Assembly: GCA_009702325.1 (NCBI GenBank)
Contig: WLID01000001.1
Coordinates: 1 to 64,000, forward strand
Length of the DNA: 64,000 bases
Origin: Actinomycetota bacterium
Lineage (GTDB): Bacteria; Actinomycetota; Thermoleophilia; Gaiellales; Gaiellaceae
Direction of reading: 5' to 3'
This document shows, one piece after another, positions 1-9,390 of the stretch (its first letter is position 1; each line of letters begins with the position of its first letter). A program made the position numbers and the translations under genes. Under the pieces are notes generated by a model. It ran no database searches, was not told the origin of the DNA, and was given only the letters and a program-made list of their open reading frames with translations.

Positions 1-752
1 CCGCTCATCGGCACCGGCTGGGTGCGCCACGTTGGTTCAAAGCCGATCGTGGCGACGAGCTCGTCAAGCGCCTCTGGCGTCGTTGCGCGCGCGTCGACCG
101 TAAGGGTGACCCGCTCGGGAATGACATTGCGGCCACCCGGCTCAACGACGAACGATCCAACTGTTGCCACAGCATCACCTTTCGGAGCGGCCGCGACGCG
201 CTGAACGAAGGCGGCCGCCTCGACGAGCGCGTCCTGGCGATGAGCCATCGGCGTTGTGCCCGCGTGCCCAGCGCGCCCGTGAAACACGACCTCGCCGCGC
301 GCCTGACCGACGATCGCTGTGACGATCCCGAACGGCTGGTCGAGGTTGTCGAGGATCGGGCCTTGCTCGATGTGGAGTTCGAAGTACGCCTGAGGAAGAT
401 CCCCAGTCGCAACCGCCGCTTCGCTGCCGACGCACCCTCGCTCTTCGTCACGGAACGCGACGACAACGAGCGGCAGGTCGGTTCGTTCGGCAATCTCGAT
501 CCCGGCGAGAACACCGAGAACCCCGTCGTACTTGCCGCCGTTCGGCACCGAGTCGAGATGCGAGCCGATCCACACCTTGGCGTCGCCACGGCGCCCGATC
601 GTGTTCTTCGCCTCGTCAACAGTCACCTCAAGCCCCGCCGCCTCCATCCAGGCTGCGATCAGCCCGTGGGCTGCATCCTCTTCGAGCGAATACCCAACCC
701 GCGACGCGTCAATCGCGTGGATGATCTCGAGGCGTGCGTCGAGCATGCTCAT
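1..752 (-). CDS. Zn-dependent amidohydrolase, M20 / HyuC-AllC type (3' end outside window)
   Basis: This gene runs off the left edge, so about 250 N-terminal residues are visible and the C-terminus is missing. The family hydrolyses N-carbamoyl-L-amino acids, allantoate or ureidoglycolate in the cytoplasm. The first metal-site segment GSHLDSVPNGGKYDG is near residues 63-77, an acidic FRDEERGCVGSE stretch follows near 100-111, and the HIEQGP motif and the GRAGHAGTTPM dimer/substrate segment come later; all are family hallmarks. The start ATG at 752 lies 8 bases after the stop of the mqnD gene, so the two are probably co-transcribed; an in-frame ATG at 746 is an alternative. The exact substrate cannot be read from the sequence. 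Confidence 0.9.
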   Translation of the reverse strand, partial: MSMLDARLEIIHAIDASRVGYSLEEDAAHGLIAAWMEAAGLEVTVDEAKNTIGRRGDAKVWIGSHLDSVPNGGKYDGVLGVLAGIEIAERTDLPLVVVAFRDEERGCVGSEAAVATGDLPQAYFELHIEQGPILDNLDQPFGIVTAIVGQARGEVVFHGRAGHAGTTPMAHRQDALVEAAAFVQRVAAAPKGDAVATVGSFVVEPGGRNVIPERVTLTVDARATTPEALDELVATIGFEPTWRTQPVPMS

Positions 753-760
753 CGCGTCAC

Positions 761-1576
761 TCAGCGGCGCGGCGCGAACTCGGCGGTGACACCGGTGCCC
801 GACCGACGGAGGAGCTCGTCGACTGCGCGGCGGCCCGTCTCGCCGTAGTCGACGGTGTACTCGTTGACGTACATCGCGACGAACTTGTCGGCCGTCTCGC
901 TGTCGATCCCGCGCCCGTAGCCTTCGGCGTACGCGAGGGCTTCGTCACGCTTGTCGAGCCCAACTTCGATTGCATCGCCGAGCACGGCTGAGATCCCGGG
1001 AATCGCTTCGCCGAGATCGCGGCGAATCACGGTCACACCAAGCGGCAGCGGCAGCCCCGTCTCGCCGTGCCAGAAGACGCCGAGGTCGACGAGGCGCTTC
1101 AACCCTGACTGGGCGTAGGTGAGCTGACCTTCGTGGATGACAAGTCCGACGCGTGCACGGCCCGACGAGACCTCGTCAAGGATCTGGTCGAACGGCAGCT
1201 CACGGACGCGGACGCCTTCGCCAAGCAGCAGGCGCAGCACCAAGTAGGCCGTGGTCAGTCGGCCGGGAATGACGATCTCCTCATTGCGGAGCTCGTCGAT
1301 CGTCAGCTCTTCCTGCGCCACGAGGATCGGCCCGTAGTTCTCACCGAACGAGGCCCCATGCGGGAGCAGCAGGTAATGCTCGGCCACCGACGGGTAGGCG
1401 CCCATCGAGATTGCCGTCACCTCAAGGCGGCCTTCGGTGGCCCACTCGTTGAGCGTCTGGATGTCCGACACGACCTGCTCGAACTCGATCCCGCGGGTGT
1501 CGACGCGCCCGGCGTCGATCGCCCAAAACATGAACGCGTCGTCGGGATCAGCGCTGTGTCCTACTCGAATAGCCAC
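761..1576 (-). CDS. mqnD: MqnA/MqnD family protein, most like 1,4-dihydroxy-6-naphthoate synthase
   Basis: A 271-residue protein of the periplasmic-binding-protein-like MqnA/MqnD family. MqnD releases 1,4-dihydroxy-6-naphthoate from cyclic dehypoxanthinylfutalosine in the futalosine route to menaquinone. The N-terminal HSADPDDAFMF resembles the usual HSPDPDDAFMF/YSPCPNDTF start. PGRLTTAYLVLRLLL, the IHEGQLTYAQSGL loop and GLPLPLGVTVI match MqnD better than MqnA. There is no signal peptide, as expected for the cytosolic enzyme. No other mqn genes are visible, so the pathway assignment rests on this gene alone. A menaquinone supply fits the nuo operon downstream. The ATG at 1576 lies 42 bases from the divergent regulator start. 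Confidence 0.8.
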   Translation of the reverse strand: MAIRVGHSADPDDAFMFWAIDAGRVDTRGIEFEQVVSDIQTLNEWATEGRLEVTAISMGAYPSVAEHYLLLPHGASFGENYGPILVAQEELTIDELRNEEIVIPGRLTTAYLVLRLLLGEGVRVRELPFDQILDEVSSGRARVGLVIHEGQLTYAQSGLKRLVDLGVFWHGETGLPLPLGVTVIRRDLGEAIPGISAVLGDAIEVGLDKRDEALAYAEGYGRGIDSETADKFVAMYVNEYTVDYGETGRRAVDELLRRSGTGVTAEFAPRR

Positions 1577-1618
1577 GTGCCCACGCTACCAACCATCGGG
1601 GGGAGCTACGCTCGCGCT

Positions 1619-2047
1619 ATGACGGCGCCGCTCTCGGAGTCGATTCAGGACTACCTCAAAGGGATCTACAAGCTTCAGGCCGCCACAGGCCGGGCGACGA
1701 TCACCGCGATCGCCCGTGACCAGGGCGTGTCGGCAGCGTCGGCGTCGGCGATGGTCAAGAAGCTCGACGCGCTCGAGCTGCTCGTCCATCAGCCCTACCG
1801 CGGTGCGCAGCTGACCCCTGCGGGCGAGAAGGTTGCGCTCGAGGTGATTCGCCATCACCGGCTGCTTGAGCTGTACCTCGCACACACGCTGGGCCTCCAC
1901 CTCGATGCGGTACACGACGAGGCCGACCGCCTTGAGCATGTGATCTCGGAGGAGCTGGAAGCGCGGATCGATTCGGCCCTCGGGTTCCCAACACACGATC
2001 CGCACGGTGATCCGATCCCCGACGCCAACCTCGAGTGGCCGACGTGA
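1619..2047 (+). CDS. DtxR/MntR-family metal-dependent transcriptional regulator (short form)
   Basis: A 142-residue winged-helix regulator with the DtxR DNA-binding and dimerisation domains but no C-terminal SH3/FeoA domain, the same length as Bacillus MntR. ESIQDYLKGIYKLQ starts helix 1 and the wing ends near RGAQLTPAGE. Aligned to DtxR by eye, the ancillary metal ligands are kept (H80, E84, H99), as are two primary ligands (E106, H107). The DtxR Met10 and Cys102 positions are both Asp here (D11, D103). MntR has Asp and Glu at these positions, so manganese sensing is inferred rather than iron. The ATG is preceded by a GGGGGGAG purine run. No metal transporter lies next to it. Confidence 0.85.
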   Translation: MTAPLSESIQDYLKGIYKLQAATGRATITAIARDQGVSAASASAMVKKLDALELLVHQPYRGAQLTPAGEKVALEVIRHHRLLELYLAHTLGLHLDAVHDEADRLEHVISEELEARIDSALGFPTHDPHGDPIPDANLEWPT

Positions 2048-2095
2048 GCGGTTCCCGTCCCCACTCGTGCGCCGGACCGGGATAGAATCGCGGCG

Positions 2096-2335
2096 ATGGC
2101 TCGCATTCCGAATCCGTTTTCGTTCCTCTTCTCCAAGCCGCAGAAGGAAGAGCTGGTTGTGGAGTACGTGATCCGTGAGCACCACAAAGGTCGGTCGCTC
2201 ACCGAGATCCTCGAGGATCACTACGTCACCAATCGGTTCTCGGCCGATCAGGTGCAGCGGGTGCTCGACCATCCCGAGGTGATCCACGCCGTTGGCGAGG
2301 ACACCATTGCCGCGATCCGCGGCAGCTCGATCTAG
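2096..2335 (+). CDS. Small conserved hypothetical protein
   Basis: A 79-residue soluble protein that begins MARIPNPFSFLFSKPQKEEL and is rich in charged helical segments. It has no signal peptide, membrane segment or cysteine motif. The 48-base gap to the regulator upstream and the shared strand suggest co-transcription, but the spacing does not prove it. I do not recognise the family. The mid-part (VVEYVIREHHKGRSLTEILEDHYV) looks like a helix-turn-helix-sized helical pair, but I see no clear DNA-binding signature. The ORF sits in a gap that no other gene explains and has the codon bias of its neighbours. Confidence 0.7.
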   Translation: MARIPNPFSFLFSKPQKEELVVEYVIREHHKGRSLTEILEDHYVTNRFSADQVQRVLDHPEVIHAVGEDTIAAIRGSSI

Positions 2336-2347
2336 CGCTTTCGCGCG

Positions 2348-3277
2348 TTAGAGATCGCGACCGACGCCGGCTTCGCGGGCAAGCTCGACGACGCGTGCGC
2401 CAACGGCGATATCCCAGGCGGTGATGCCGTTGGACTTGAAGAGCACGATGTCGGTGTCGGCGGCACGTCCCTGAACCTCACCCGAGACGACCTCTTGCAG
2501 TTCGTGCACTTCAAGCCAGTCGAGGACGCCCCGCTCGACGGGTTCGATGAGATCTCCCGACTCGATCTGCGACTGCTCCCGTGAGTCGCAGGCAACGAAG
2601 GCCGCTCGTTCGAGCACCGCGTTGTCGAGCTCGCGGCGCGACGCATCGTTTGCGCCAACGGCACACACGAGTGCCCCTTCCTTGAGCCACTCGCCACGGA
2701 GCACCGGATCCTTAGAGGTCGTCACGGTGACAACGATGTCTTGCTCCCCCGCTTGGCGGTGCGACTCACCGGGCACGCAGTTGAACTCTTTGCAGAACGC
2801 GGCGAGCTTGTCCGCATTCCGCCCGTAGGCGACGACCTTCTCGATCGTTGGAACGGCGGCGCGGATGCATTCGACCTGCGTGCCGGCTTGCCAGCCGGTG
2901 CCGATCACCCCGAGCGTCGTTGCTCCTTCACGGGCGAGGTACTTCGCTGCAACGCCTGACGCCGCACCGGTGCGGAGACGACCAAGCGCGTCGGCCTCGA
3001 TCACCGCTTCTAGCCGAGCGTCGGCCACGGAGAACAGCAGCACAACGAATGGCGTTCCACCGGGAAGCCACGCGTAGCTCTTGACGCCGGCGTAGCCAAG
3101 CTCGTGATCGACCGCACTCATCACCGCGAACACGCCTTCTTCGAGCGCCATGCGTTGCCGCGGGCGGTTGTCGATTGCTCCTCGGGCGAGCCGTTCGAAC
3201 GATCCCTCGACAGCCGCAACAGCGTCGGCTGGGGTGAGGAGCGCTGTCACGTCGGCTTCGGTCAGGTAGAGCGGCAC
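2348..3277 (-). CDS. Ornithine cyclodeaminase / mu-crystallin family protein
   Basis: A Rossmann-fold NAD(P)-binding protein of about 309 residues. Family members deaminate and cyclise ornithine, or reduce ketimines or alanine/lysine-type imines. The N-terminal [24 protein letters not shown], the RPRQRM strand, [17 protein letters not shown] with the substrate-facing Lys, and [19 protein letters not shown] followed by [13 protein letters not shown] are all family hallmarks. The proposed GTG start at 3277 gives a start VPLYLTEAD that fits the family. A TTG at 3304 would add nine residues with no supporting ribosome site. The substrate is not predictable. An arginase homologue is encoded far away at 61.4-62.3 kb, and no functional link is shown. 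Confidence 0.85.
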   Translation of the reverse strand: MPLYLTEADVTALLTPADAVAAVEGSFERLARGAIDNRPRQRMALEEGVFAVMSAVDHELGYAGVKSYAWLPGGTPFVVLLFSVADARLEAVIEADALGRLRTGAASGVAAKYLAREGATTLGVIGTGWQAGTQVECIRAAVPTIEKVVAYGRNADKLAAFCKEFNCVPGESHRQAGEQDIVVTVTTSKDPVLRGEWLKEGALVCAVGANDASRRELDNAVLERAAFVACDSREQSQIESGDLIEPVERGVLDWLEVHELQEVVSGEVQGRAADTDIVLFKSNGITAWDIAVGARVVELAREAGVGRDL

Positions 3278-3410
3278 GTTCAGAGGGTAGTGCGCCCGGA
3301 GCAACGCCGACAGATCGCAAATCTGGTCAAGGCTTCACAAGTCGTGACAAAACCGCCATACTCCGGCGCCCCCCAACGGTTCGGATGGCTCTTGCGCCCG
3401 CCCCGTTTGC

Positions 3411-4862
3411 ATGCGCCCCATGAAGACCTTTTTCGTTTTGCTCGCCACTGCGTTCGTATTCGCTTCGCCCGCGACTGCGGGGCGCGGCTCGTTCACGTCG
3501 AATGACCCGCTACTGAACCGCATCTGGTCGGCGTCGGTGAAGACCGCTGAGGATGTCGTCTCGCCCCGCACGAACCTGAGCCCGCTCGGTTGCCCTGTCC
3601 CCGATCTCCTGCTGATTCTCGACGGGAAGGACAGAGATCGGTGTCCCTACATCAGTGACATCGCTGTGAGCGGCGCGACATTGATGGCAGCCGGTGACGA
3701 CCCATCTCTCGTGCGATCGATGCTCGTCATGTTTGCGTCGATTCAACACGACGATGGGGGAATTCCCGCTTCGCCGCTTGAGGGCGGCTGGATGGTGACG
3801 AACGACTATTCGGCGTACTGGATCGACGTGCTGCATCAGTACGTGCTGCAGACCGGAGACATCGCGACCGCATCGCAGTTGCTCCCCAACGTGACGCGCG
3901 TGCTCGACCAGTGGTACCCGGCTCGAATCCAAGGCGGCCTCGTGGTGAACCTGATCGGGAACTACGACTACGGCTTCATCCGGCATCGCGGCGCCGCGGT
4001 CTCCTACTACAACAATCTCTACGTGTGGTCGCTCCGCAAGGGGGCCGAGCTCGCCGCGTGGACGGGCGATTCGGCCCGTGCCGCTAGCTGGTCGGGGCGC
4101 GCGACGGCGATGGTGCCAAAGATCGTTGCTGCGTTCTGGGATTCGTCGGCGGGCGCCTTCTTCGACACGACGGAGGACGTGCGCTCGCATCCGCAGGATG
4201 GAAACGCGTTCGCAGTCCTAGCCGGGGTTGCCTCCGCGGGGCAGGCGAAGTCGGCGCTCGGTTGGCTGAGCGATCACAACGCCCGTGGCTACGGGAACAC
4301 GATCAACGACACCCAAGCGTGGGACGATGCGGCGTTCGGTCGCGAGACGCAGCTGCGTGTCTATCCGTTCATGAGCTACTTCGAGGTTGAGGCGCGATTC
4401 GTCGCCGGCCTCGAAACGTCGGCGATCGACCTGATCAGGCGCGAGTGGGGCTACATGCTTGCGAACGGGCCGGGAACGATGTGGGAGTCGATTGGCCCGT
4501 ACGGGTCGGGACCAGTCGGGACACCTGGTTCGTGGGATCACGGGTGGTCGACGGGGGCCGCCCCGGCGATCACGCACCACGTCCTTGGCGTGCAAGCGAC
4601 TTCGCCTGGCTTCGCGACGTTCACCGTGACGCCGCACCCTGGCGGCGTGCGATCGGCGTCGGGCGATGTGCCAACGCCGAAGGGTGTGATCCACGTCGTA
4701 TGGGCGGCGAACGACGCCGGCGATGTGACCTCGCTCAAGGTGACCGCTCCCGCCGGACTGACGTGGACGAACGCACCCGCCACCTCCTCGAGCAAGACGG
4801 TCTCCTCGAAGAAGCAGCGCGCTTCGACCAAACCGACGAAGCCGACCGGCGTAAAGCGGTAG
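3411..4862 (+). CDS. Secreted alpha-L-rhamnosidase-like (GH78-type) glycosidase
   Basis: A 483-residue exported protein with a signal peptide (MKTFFVLLATAFVFASPATAG, using the second ATG at 3420). The body is an (alpha/alpha)6 six-hairpin glycosidase domain. GKDRDRCPYISD resembles the GH78 RDR..W.GD segment, NGPGTMWES the conserved W-E segment, and SWDHGWSTGAAPAITHHVLGV the C-terminal HGWS motif, followed by the usual beta-sandwich (PGFATFTVTPHPGG). It is shorter than typical multi-domain GH78 enzymes because the N-terminal carbohydrate-binding domains are absent. The last 30 residues are a Ser/Lys/Thr/Pro-rich basic tail, which could bind wall or polysaccharide. The substrate is unproven. 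Confidence 0.75.
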   Translation: MRPMKTFFVLLATAFVFASPATAGRGSFTSNDPLLNRIWSASVKTAEDVVSPRTNLSPLGCPVPDLLLILDGKDRDRCPYISDIAVSGATLMAAGDDPSLVRSMLVMFASIQHDDGGIPASPLEGGWMVTNDYSAYWIDVLHQYVLQTGDIATASQLLPNVTRVLDQWYPARIQGGLVVNLIGNYDYGFIRHRGAAVSYYNNLYVWSLRKGAELAAWTGDSARAASWSGRATAMVPKIVAAFWDSSAGAFFDTTEDVRSHPQDGNAFAVLAGVASAGQAKSALGWLSDHNARGYGNTINDTQAWDDAAFGRETQLRVYPFMSYFEVEARFVAGLETSAIDLIRREWGYMLANGPGTMWESIGPYGSGPVGTPGSWDHGWSTGAAPAITHHVLGVQATSPGFATFTVTPHPGGVRSASGDVPTPKGVIHVVWAANDAGDVTSLKVTAPAGLTWTNAPATSSSKTVSSKKQRASTKPTKPTGVKR

Positions 4863-4872
4863 AACCTCGGGG

Positions 4873-5895
4873 ATGGCTTCGCCCGCCCGCCTCCCGATCG
4901 GACTCATCGGCCTTGGCCTGATTGGGCGCGCGCACCTCGAGCGCGCCCTGACGAGCAATGCGGTCGAGATCGTCGCGGTTGCCGATCCGGCGGAGGCGTC
5001 GCGTGATCAGGCAGCGGCCGCAGGACTCACGGCCTACGCCGACCATCGCGATCTGCTGGCCCATCCCGGCCTTGGCGCGGTGATCGTTGCGACGCCGAAC
5101 CAGACCCACCTCGCGGTCGGTCTCGACTGTGTGGCTGCCGGCCTGCCGACGCTCGTCGAGAAGCCGATCGCCGACACGGTCGAGGCGGCGCAGCAGCTCG
5201 TCGATGCTGCAGCGGCTGCGGGCGTGCCGATCCTCGTTGGCCATCAGCGTCGCCACAACCCGCTCGTGCGGAAGGCGCGCGAGATCGTTGAGGCTGGGAC
5301 GCTGGGGCGGATCGCAACCGCAACCGTCCACAGCACCTGGTTGAAGCCGGACGCGTACTTCGACGTCACCTGGAGGCGGGAGCCGGGTGGCGGGCCGGTG
5401 CTGATCAACCTGATCCACGACATCGACCTGCTGCGCCACCTGCTTGGCGAGGTGGTGTCGGTGCAGTCGGCGACCTCGAATGCGATCCGCGGGTTCGAGG
5501 TTGAGGATTCGGCGGCGGCGATCCTCCGCTTCGAGTCGGGTGCGCTCGCGACCGTGATTACAAGCGACACCGTCGCCTCACCGTGGATCTACGACCTCTC
5601 GGCCGGCGAGGCGGCCCACTACCCACGCCAGCCGCAGCCGGTGAACAGCCACTACCTCGCGGGAACGGAGGCCTCGCTCGCGCTGCCGCAGCTCGACCTG
5701 TGGCGGTACGAGGGTGCGCGCGGGTGGCACGAGCCGCTGTCAGTGACGCGCGTCCCGTACGAGCCGGGCGACCCGTACGCCGAACAGCTCCGTCATCTGC
5801 GTGCCGTCGCTGTCGATGGCGTCGAACCGTTGTGCTCAGGACTCGACGGGCTGCGGACGCTTGAAGTGACGCTCGCGATCCTCGCGAACGCCTAG
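4873..5895 (+). CDS. Gfo/Idh/MocA family NAD(P)-dependent oxidoreductase
   Basis: A 340-residue sugar or inositol dehydrogenase family protein. Its N-terminal Rossmann domain starts PIGLIGLGLIGRAHLERAL. VATPNQTHLAVGLDCVAAG and LVEKPIAD (the EKP motif) are followed by the C-terminal substrate domain with GGGPVLINLIHDIDLLRHLLG, which holds the catalytic His-Asp-like residues. It lies 10 bases after the secreted glycosidase, so the two may be co-transcribed; oxidation of a released sugar is plausible but not shown. The specific substrate cannot be assigned. Confidence 0.88.
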   Translation: MASPARLPIGLIGLGLIGRAHLERALTSNAVEIVAVADPAEASRDQAAAAGLTAYADHRDLLAHPGLGAVIVATPNQTHLAVGLDCVAAGLPTLVEKPIADTVEAAQQLVDAAAAAGVPILVGHQRRHNPLVRKAREIVEAGTLGRIATATVHSTWLKPDAYFDVTWRREPGGGPVLINLIHDIDLLRHLLGEVVSVQSATSNAIRGFEVEDSAAAILRFESGALATVITSDTVASPWIYDLSAGEAAHYPRQPQPVNSHYLAGTEASLALPQLDLWRYEGARGWHEPLSVTRVPYEPGDPYAEQLRHLRAVAVDGVEPLCSGLDGLRTLEVTLAILANA

Positions 5896-5898
5896 CTG

Positions 5899-5930
5899 CG
5901 ACCACTCCTTATGACTTCGAAGAGTGGTCG
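5899..5930. terminator. Hairpin between the oxidoreductase gene and tRNA-Arg
   Basis: A perfect 9-bp stem (CGACCACTC at 5899-5907 with GAGTGGTCG at 5922-5930) and a 14-base loop. It begins 4 bases after the oxidoreductase stop and lies just past the 3' end of the opposite-strand tRNA. Neither side has a T-run, so it may be a weak bidirectional terminator or an RNA-end stabiliser. Confidence 0.45.
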
Positions 5931-5937
5931 GCGTTCA

Positions 5938-6010
5938 TGCGCCCGGCACGATTCGAACGTGCGACCTCTGCCTCCGCAGGGCAGCGCTCTATCCCCTGAG
6001 CTACGGGCGC
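5938..6010 (-). tRNA. tRNA-Arg (anticodon GCG)
   Basis: The minus strand folds as a full cloverleaf. The acceptor is GCGCCCG with CGGGCGC and discriminator A, the D arm is GCTC AGGGGATA GAGC, the anticodon stem is CTGCC/GGCAG with loop CTGCGGA, and the T arm has GTTCGAATC. The anticodon GCG reads CGC arginine codons, which are abundant here. CCA is not encoded. It starts 7 bases after the ygfZ stop, so it may lie on the same transcript. Confidence 0.95.
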
Positions 6011-6017
6011 CAGCGAG

Positions 6018-6797
6018 CTAGCCGGGGGAGTGTAGCCGTGCGGCGCGCCCCGCGACCTGAAGTTCGGCATCAGCCGGTACTTCGACGCGGATGTACGCGA
6101 GCGCAAGACCGTCAACCGAGCTTGTGATGCGGCCCACAGACTCGCCGTCATGGGTCACTTCAGCAGGCGGTCGCACCCGGTCACCGGGGATCTCAAGGAT
6201 GCGCAACGAGCGATTCACGTGGCCGCGGCGGAAGAGTCGCGTCACCGGCTCCTGACCGGGGAAGCACCCCTTCTCGAACGAGATTGCCGACACGTCGAGC
6301 CCTGCTTCGGCGGGAAGGATGCCATCGTCGATCTCACGACCCCATCGCGGCGTCGCGGCGAGGATGCGCAGACGCTCAAGCTCATGGTCGGGCGGGTCGG
6401 CGGGATACGCAGAGTCGATCGCTTCGACGGCAGCGATACCGTAGTCGTCGTTCGGGATCCCGTCGGTGGCGGGATCGAAAACGATCACGGAGGTGTGCTC
6501 CTCCGGCTCGATCTCGCACTTCGTTCCGATCTTCAGCCGCCGCAGCTCACGCAGCAGCGCCGCACCCTGCTCAATCTCGGTGAGCAGCAGGAAGTCGTCA
6601 GCGTTCCGTCGCCACACCCGCATCAGTGCGATCACTCGACCCTTCGGGGTCAACAGCAGCGCCTGGCAGTGGTCCCCAGCAAGCACGTCGTTCGACAACA
6701 CTCGCTGCAGAAAGTCTCCCGCCTCCGGCCCCGCGACGCGCACGTACGCGCGCGGACGGGCATATGTCGAACCGGGCCTTTCGGGTGACGCTCCCAC
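6018..6797 (-). CDS. ygfZ: YgfZ/GcvT-like folate-binding protein
   Basis: A 259-residue tetrahydrofolate-binding protein of the YgfZ family, which supports Fe-S enzyme assembly or repair. The signature FEKGCFPGQEPVTR, with the essential Cys, is in the C-terminal half (usual form KGCYxGQE; here F then P). The N-terminus follows the GcvT-type fold (LQRVLSNDV, LTPKGRV). Only a GTG start at 6797 gives full length, and it lies 18 bases from the divergent GTG start of the next gene, so the true N-terminus may be slightly shorter. Its role fits the Fe-S-rich complex I and LipA encoded in the same window. Confidence 0.88.
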   Translation of the reverse strand: MGASPERPGSTYARPRAYVRVAGPEAGDFLQRVLSNDVLAGDHCQALLLTPKGRVIALMRVWRRNADDFLLLTEIEQGAALLRELRRLKIGTKCEIEPEEHTSVIVFDPATDGIPNDDYGIAAVEAIDSAYPADPPDHELERLRILAATPRWGREIDDGILPAEAGLDVSAISFEKGCFPGQEPVTRLFRRGHVNRSLRILEIPGDRVRPPAEVTHDGESVGRITSSVDGLALAYIRVEVPADAELQVAGRAARLHSPG

Positions 6798-6815
6798 CCG
6801 GCTAGTGTAGGGACG

Positions 6816-7421
6816 GTGTTCAGGTCTAAGGCGGAGCGGAAGGTCACCGAGATGGGATACGACCCGTCACGCCTACCCCCGGGCCAGTACCTGACAGACA
6901 AGTGGCCCGTGCTGCACGCCGGCTCCGTGCCACACGTCGATCGGTCGCTCTGGACGCTCCGCGTGTTCGGCGAAGTCGAGAACGAGCTCACCCTCACCTG
7001 GTCGGAGTTCGCCGCGCTGCCGCACTCAAGCAACGTGCAGGACATCCACTGCGTGACGCGTTGGAGCAAGTTCGACACCGAGTTCACCGGTGTCCACTGG
7101 CGCGAACTCGCCGCGCTCGTGAAGCCGAAGCCGACGGCCCAGTACGCGATCGCCCACGCCGAGCACGGGTTCACCGCCAACGTCCCACTCTCGTACCTCG
7201 CCGATGACAACGCGATCCTCGCCACCCACGGCGACGGCGCCGAACTGACACCCGACCACGGCTGGCCCGTGCGGCTCGTGATCCCCGGCAAGTACTTCTG
7301 GAAGAGCGCCAAGTGGCTGACCGGCATCGAGCTACGCGCCACCGACCAGCCCGGCTTCTGGGAACGCTACGGCTACAACAACAACGCCGACCCCTGGGCC
7401 GAAGAGCGCTACGAGTTCTAG
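6816..7421 (+). CDS. Sulfite-oxidase-like molybdopterin oxidoreductase
   Basis: A 201-residue protein made of just the sulfite-oxidase/YedY molybdopterin core. VPHVDRSLWTLRVFGEVENELTLTWSEFAALP and DIHCVTRWS supply the expected Mo-ligand Cys, and GWPVRLVIPGKYFWKSAKWL ends the cofactor-binding region. It has no haem domain, dimerisation domain or Tat signal, so it is probably cytoplasmic. The GTG at 6816 is used here; ATG at 6852 (MGYDPSRLPPGQYL) is an alternative nearer the family consensus. The substrate is unknown. No molybdopterin synthesis genes are present nearby. Confidence 0.88.
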   Translation: MFRSKAERKVTEMGYDPSRLPPGQYLTDKWPVLHAGSVPHVDRSLWTLRVFGEVENELTLTWSEFAALPHSSNVQDIHCVTRWSKFDTEFTGVHWRELAALVKPKPTAQYAIAHAEHGFTANVPLSYLADDNAILATHGDGAELTPDHGWPVRLVIPGKYFWKSAKWLTGIELRATDQPGFWERYGYNNNADPWAEERYEF

Positions 7422-7493
7422 CGACGCCCCTCAATTTCCGAGCGAGACGGTCGATGACGTGACTGTCTCACTCCTCCCGATTGTGACTTGTCT

Positions 7494-7516
7494 GAGGGCG
7501 CCCAATGGGCGCCCTC
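7494..7516 (+). terminator. Terminator-like hairpin after the molybdopterin enzyme
   Basis: A 10-bp stem GAGGGCGCCC / GGGCGCCCTC with an AAT loop, 73 bases after the upstream stop. Only a weak pyrimidine tail follows. The stem sequence recurs at 7681-7705. Confidence 0.6.
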
Positions 7517-7519
7517 ACT

Positions 7520-7660
7520 CGCTTCTACAGGCGAAATGACGTGGTTCCCTCAGAAGAGGGATCAGGTCGCCGCCCATCGCAACCGAGAACAGAAAGGCAC
7601 CTCCTGAAGTGCCCGTCCCGTTCTGAGAGAGCCGGCCCGCCCGCCGGCTCTCTGTCTTTA
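7520..7660 (+). ncRNA. Candidate small RNA with a CCUCCU loop and its own terminator
   Basis: Three successive stem-loops lie in a stretch with no gene. The first is TCCCTC/GAGGGA (7546-7551 with 7556-7561, loop AGAA). The second is GGCAC/GTGCC (7596-7600 with 7609-7613), enclosed by AGAAC/GTTCT (7586-7590 with 7620-7624); its apical part reads CACCTCCT, the same as the 16S anti-Shine-Dalgarno core. The third is an 11-bp terminator stem at 7626-7653 followed by GTCTTTAA. The 5' end and promoter are not identified. It could instead be a structured 3' UTR. I do not match it to a named RNA family. Confidence 0.4.
7626..7660 (+). terminator. Rho-independent terminator
   Basis: An 11-bp perfect stem (AGAGAGCCGGC with GCCGGCTCTCT), a 6-base loop, and a short T-rich tail GTCTTTAA on the plus strand. 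It ends any plus-strand transcript, including the candidate small RNA. Confidence 0.7.
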
Positions 7661-7680
7661 AGGCGCTCGCCGTTAACGAC

Positions 7681-7705
7681 GGAGGGCGCCCGCTAGGCGC
7701 CCTCC
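7681..7705 (-). terminator. Probable groEL terminator hairpin
   Basis: A 10-bp stem GGAGGGCGCC / GGCGCCCTCC with a 5-base loop, 27 bases beyond the groEL stop on the minus strand. It shares nine stem bases with the hairpin at 7494-7516. The T-tail is weak. Confidence 0.6.
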
Positions 7706-7732
7706 GCTTCGAACCGTGAGCCCAAGGGCTCG

Positions 7733-9370
<1,638 letters not shown>

Positions 9371-9390
9371 TCAGTCCTCCGTCTTCCTAG

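Larger units (their letters stand above)
7422..7732. other. Gene-free structured intergenic stretch
   Basis: About 310 bases separate the stops of the molybdopterin enzyme (+) and groEL (-). No convincing protein is encoded: a 63-codon frame at 7505-7696 is Arg/Ser-rich and unsupported. The stretch holds five stem-loops, listed separately: two near-identical GC stems at its ends, and three internal ones that together could be a small RNA. Confidence 0.7.

Noticed and set aside
5938-6010. tRNA-Arg as an integration site for a mobile element
   Set aside because: Neither an integrase gene nor a direct repeat of the tRNA 3' end is visible on either side; the neighbours are ordinary chromosomal genes.
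7505-7696. 63-codon plus-strand frame between the molybdopterin enzyme and groEL
   Set aside because: It runs straight through three stem-loops and a terminator, has no ribosome site and gives an Arg/Ser/Pro-rich peptide. The stretch is better read as structured RNA or terminators.
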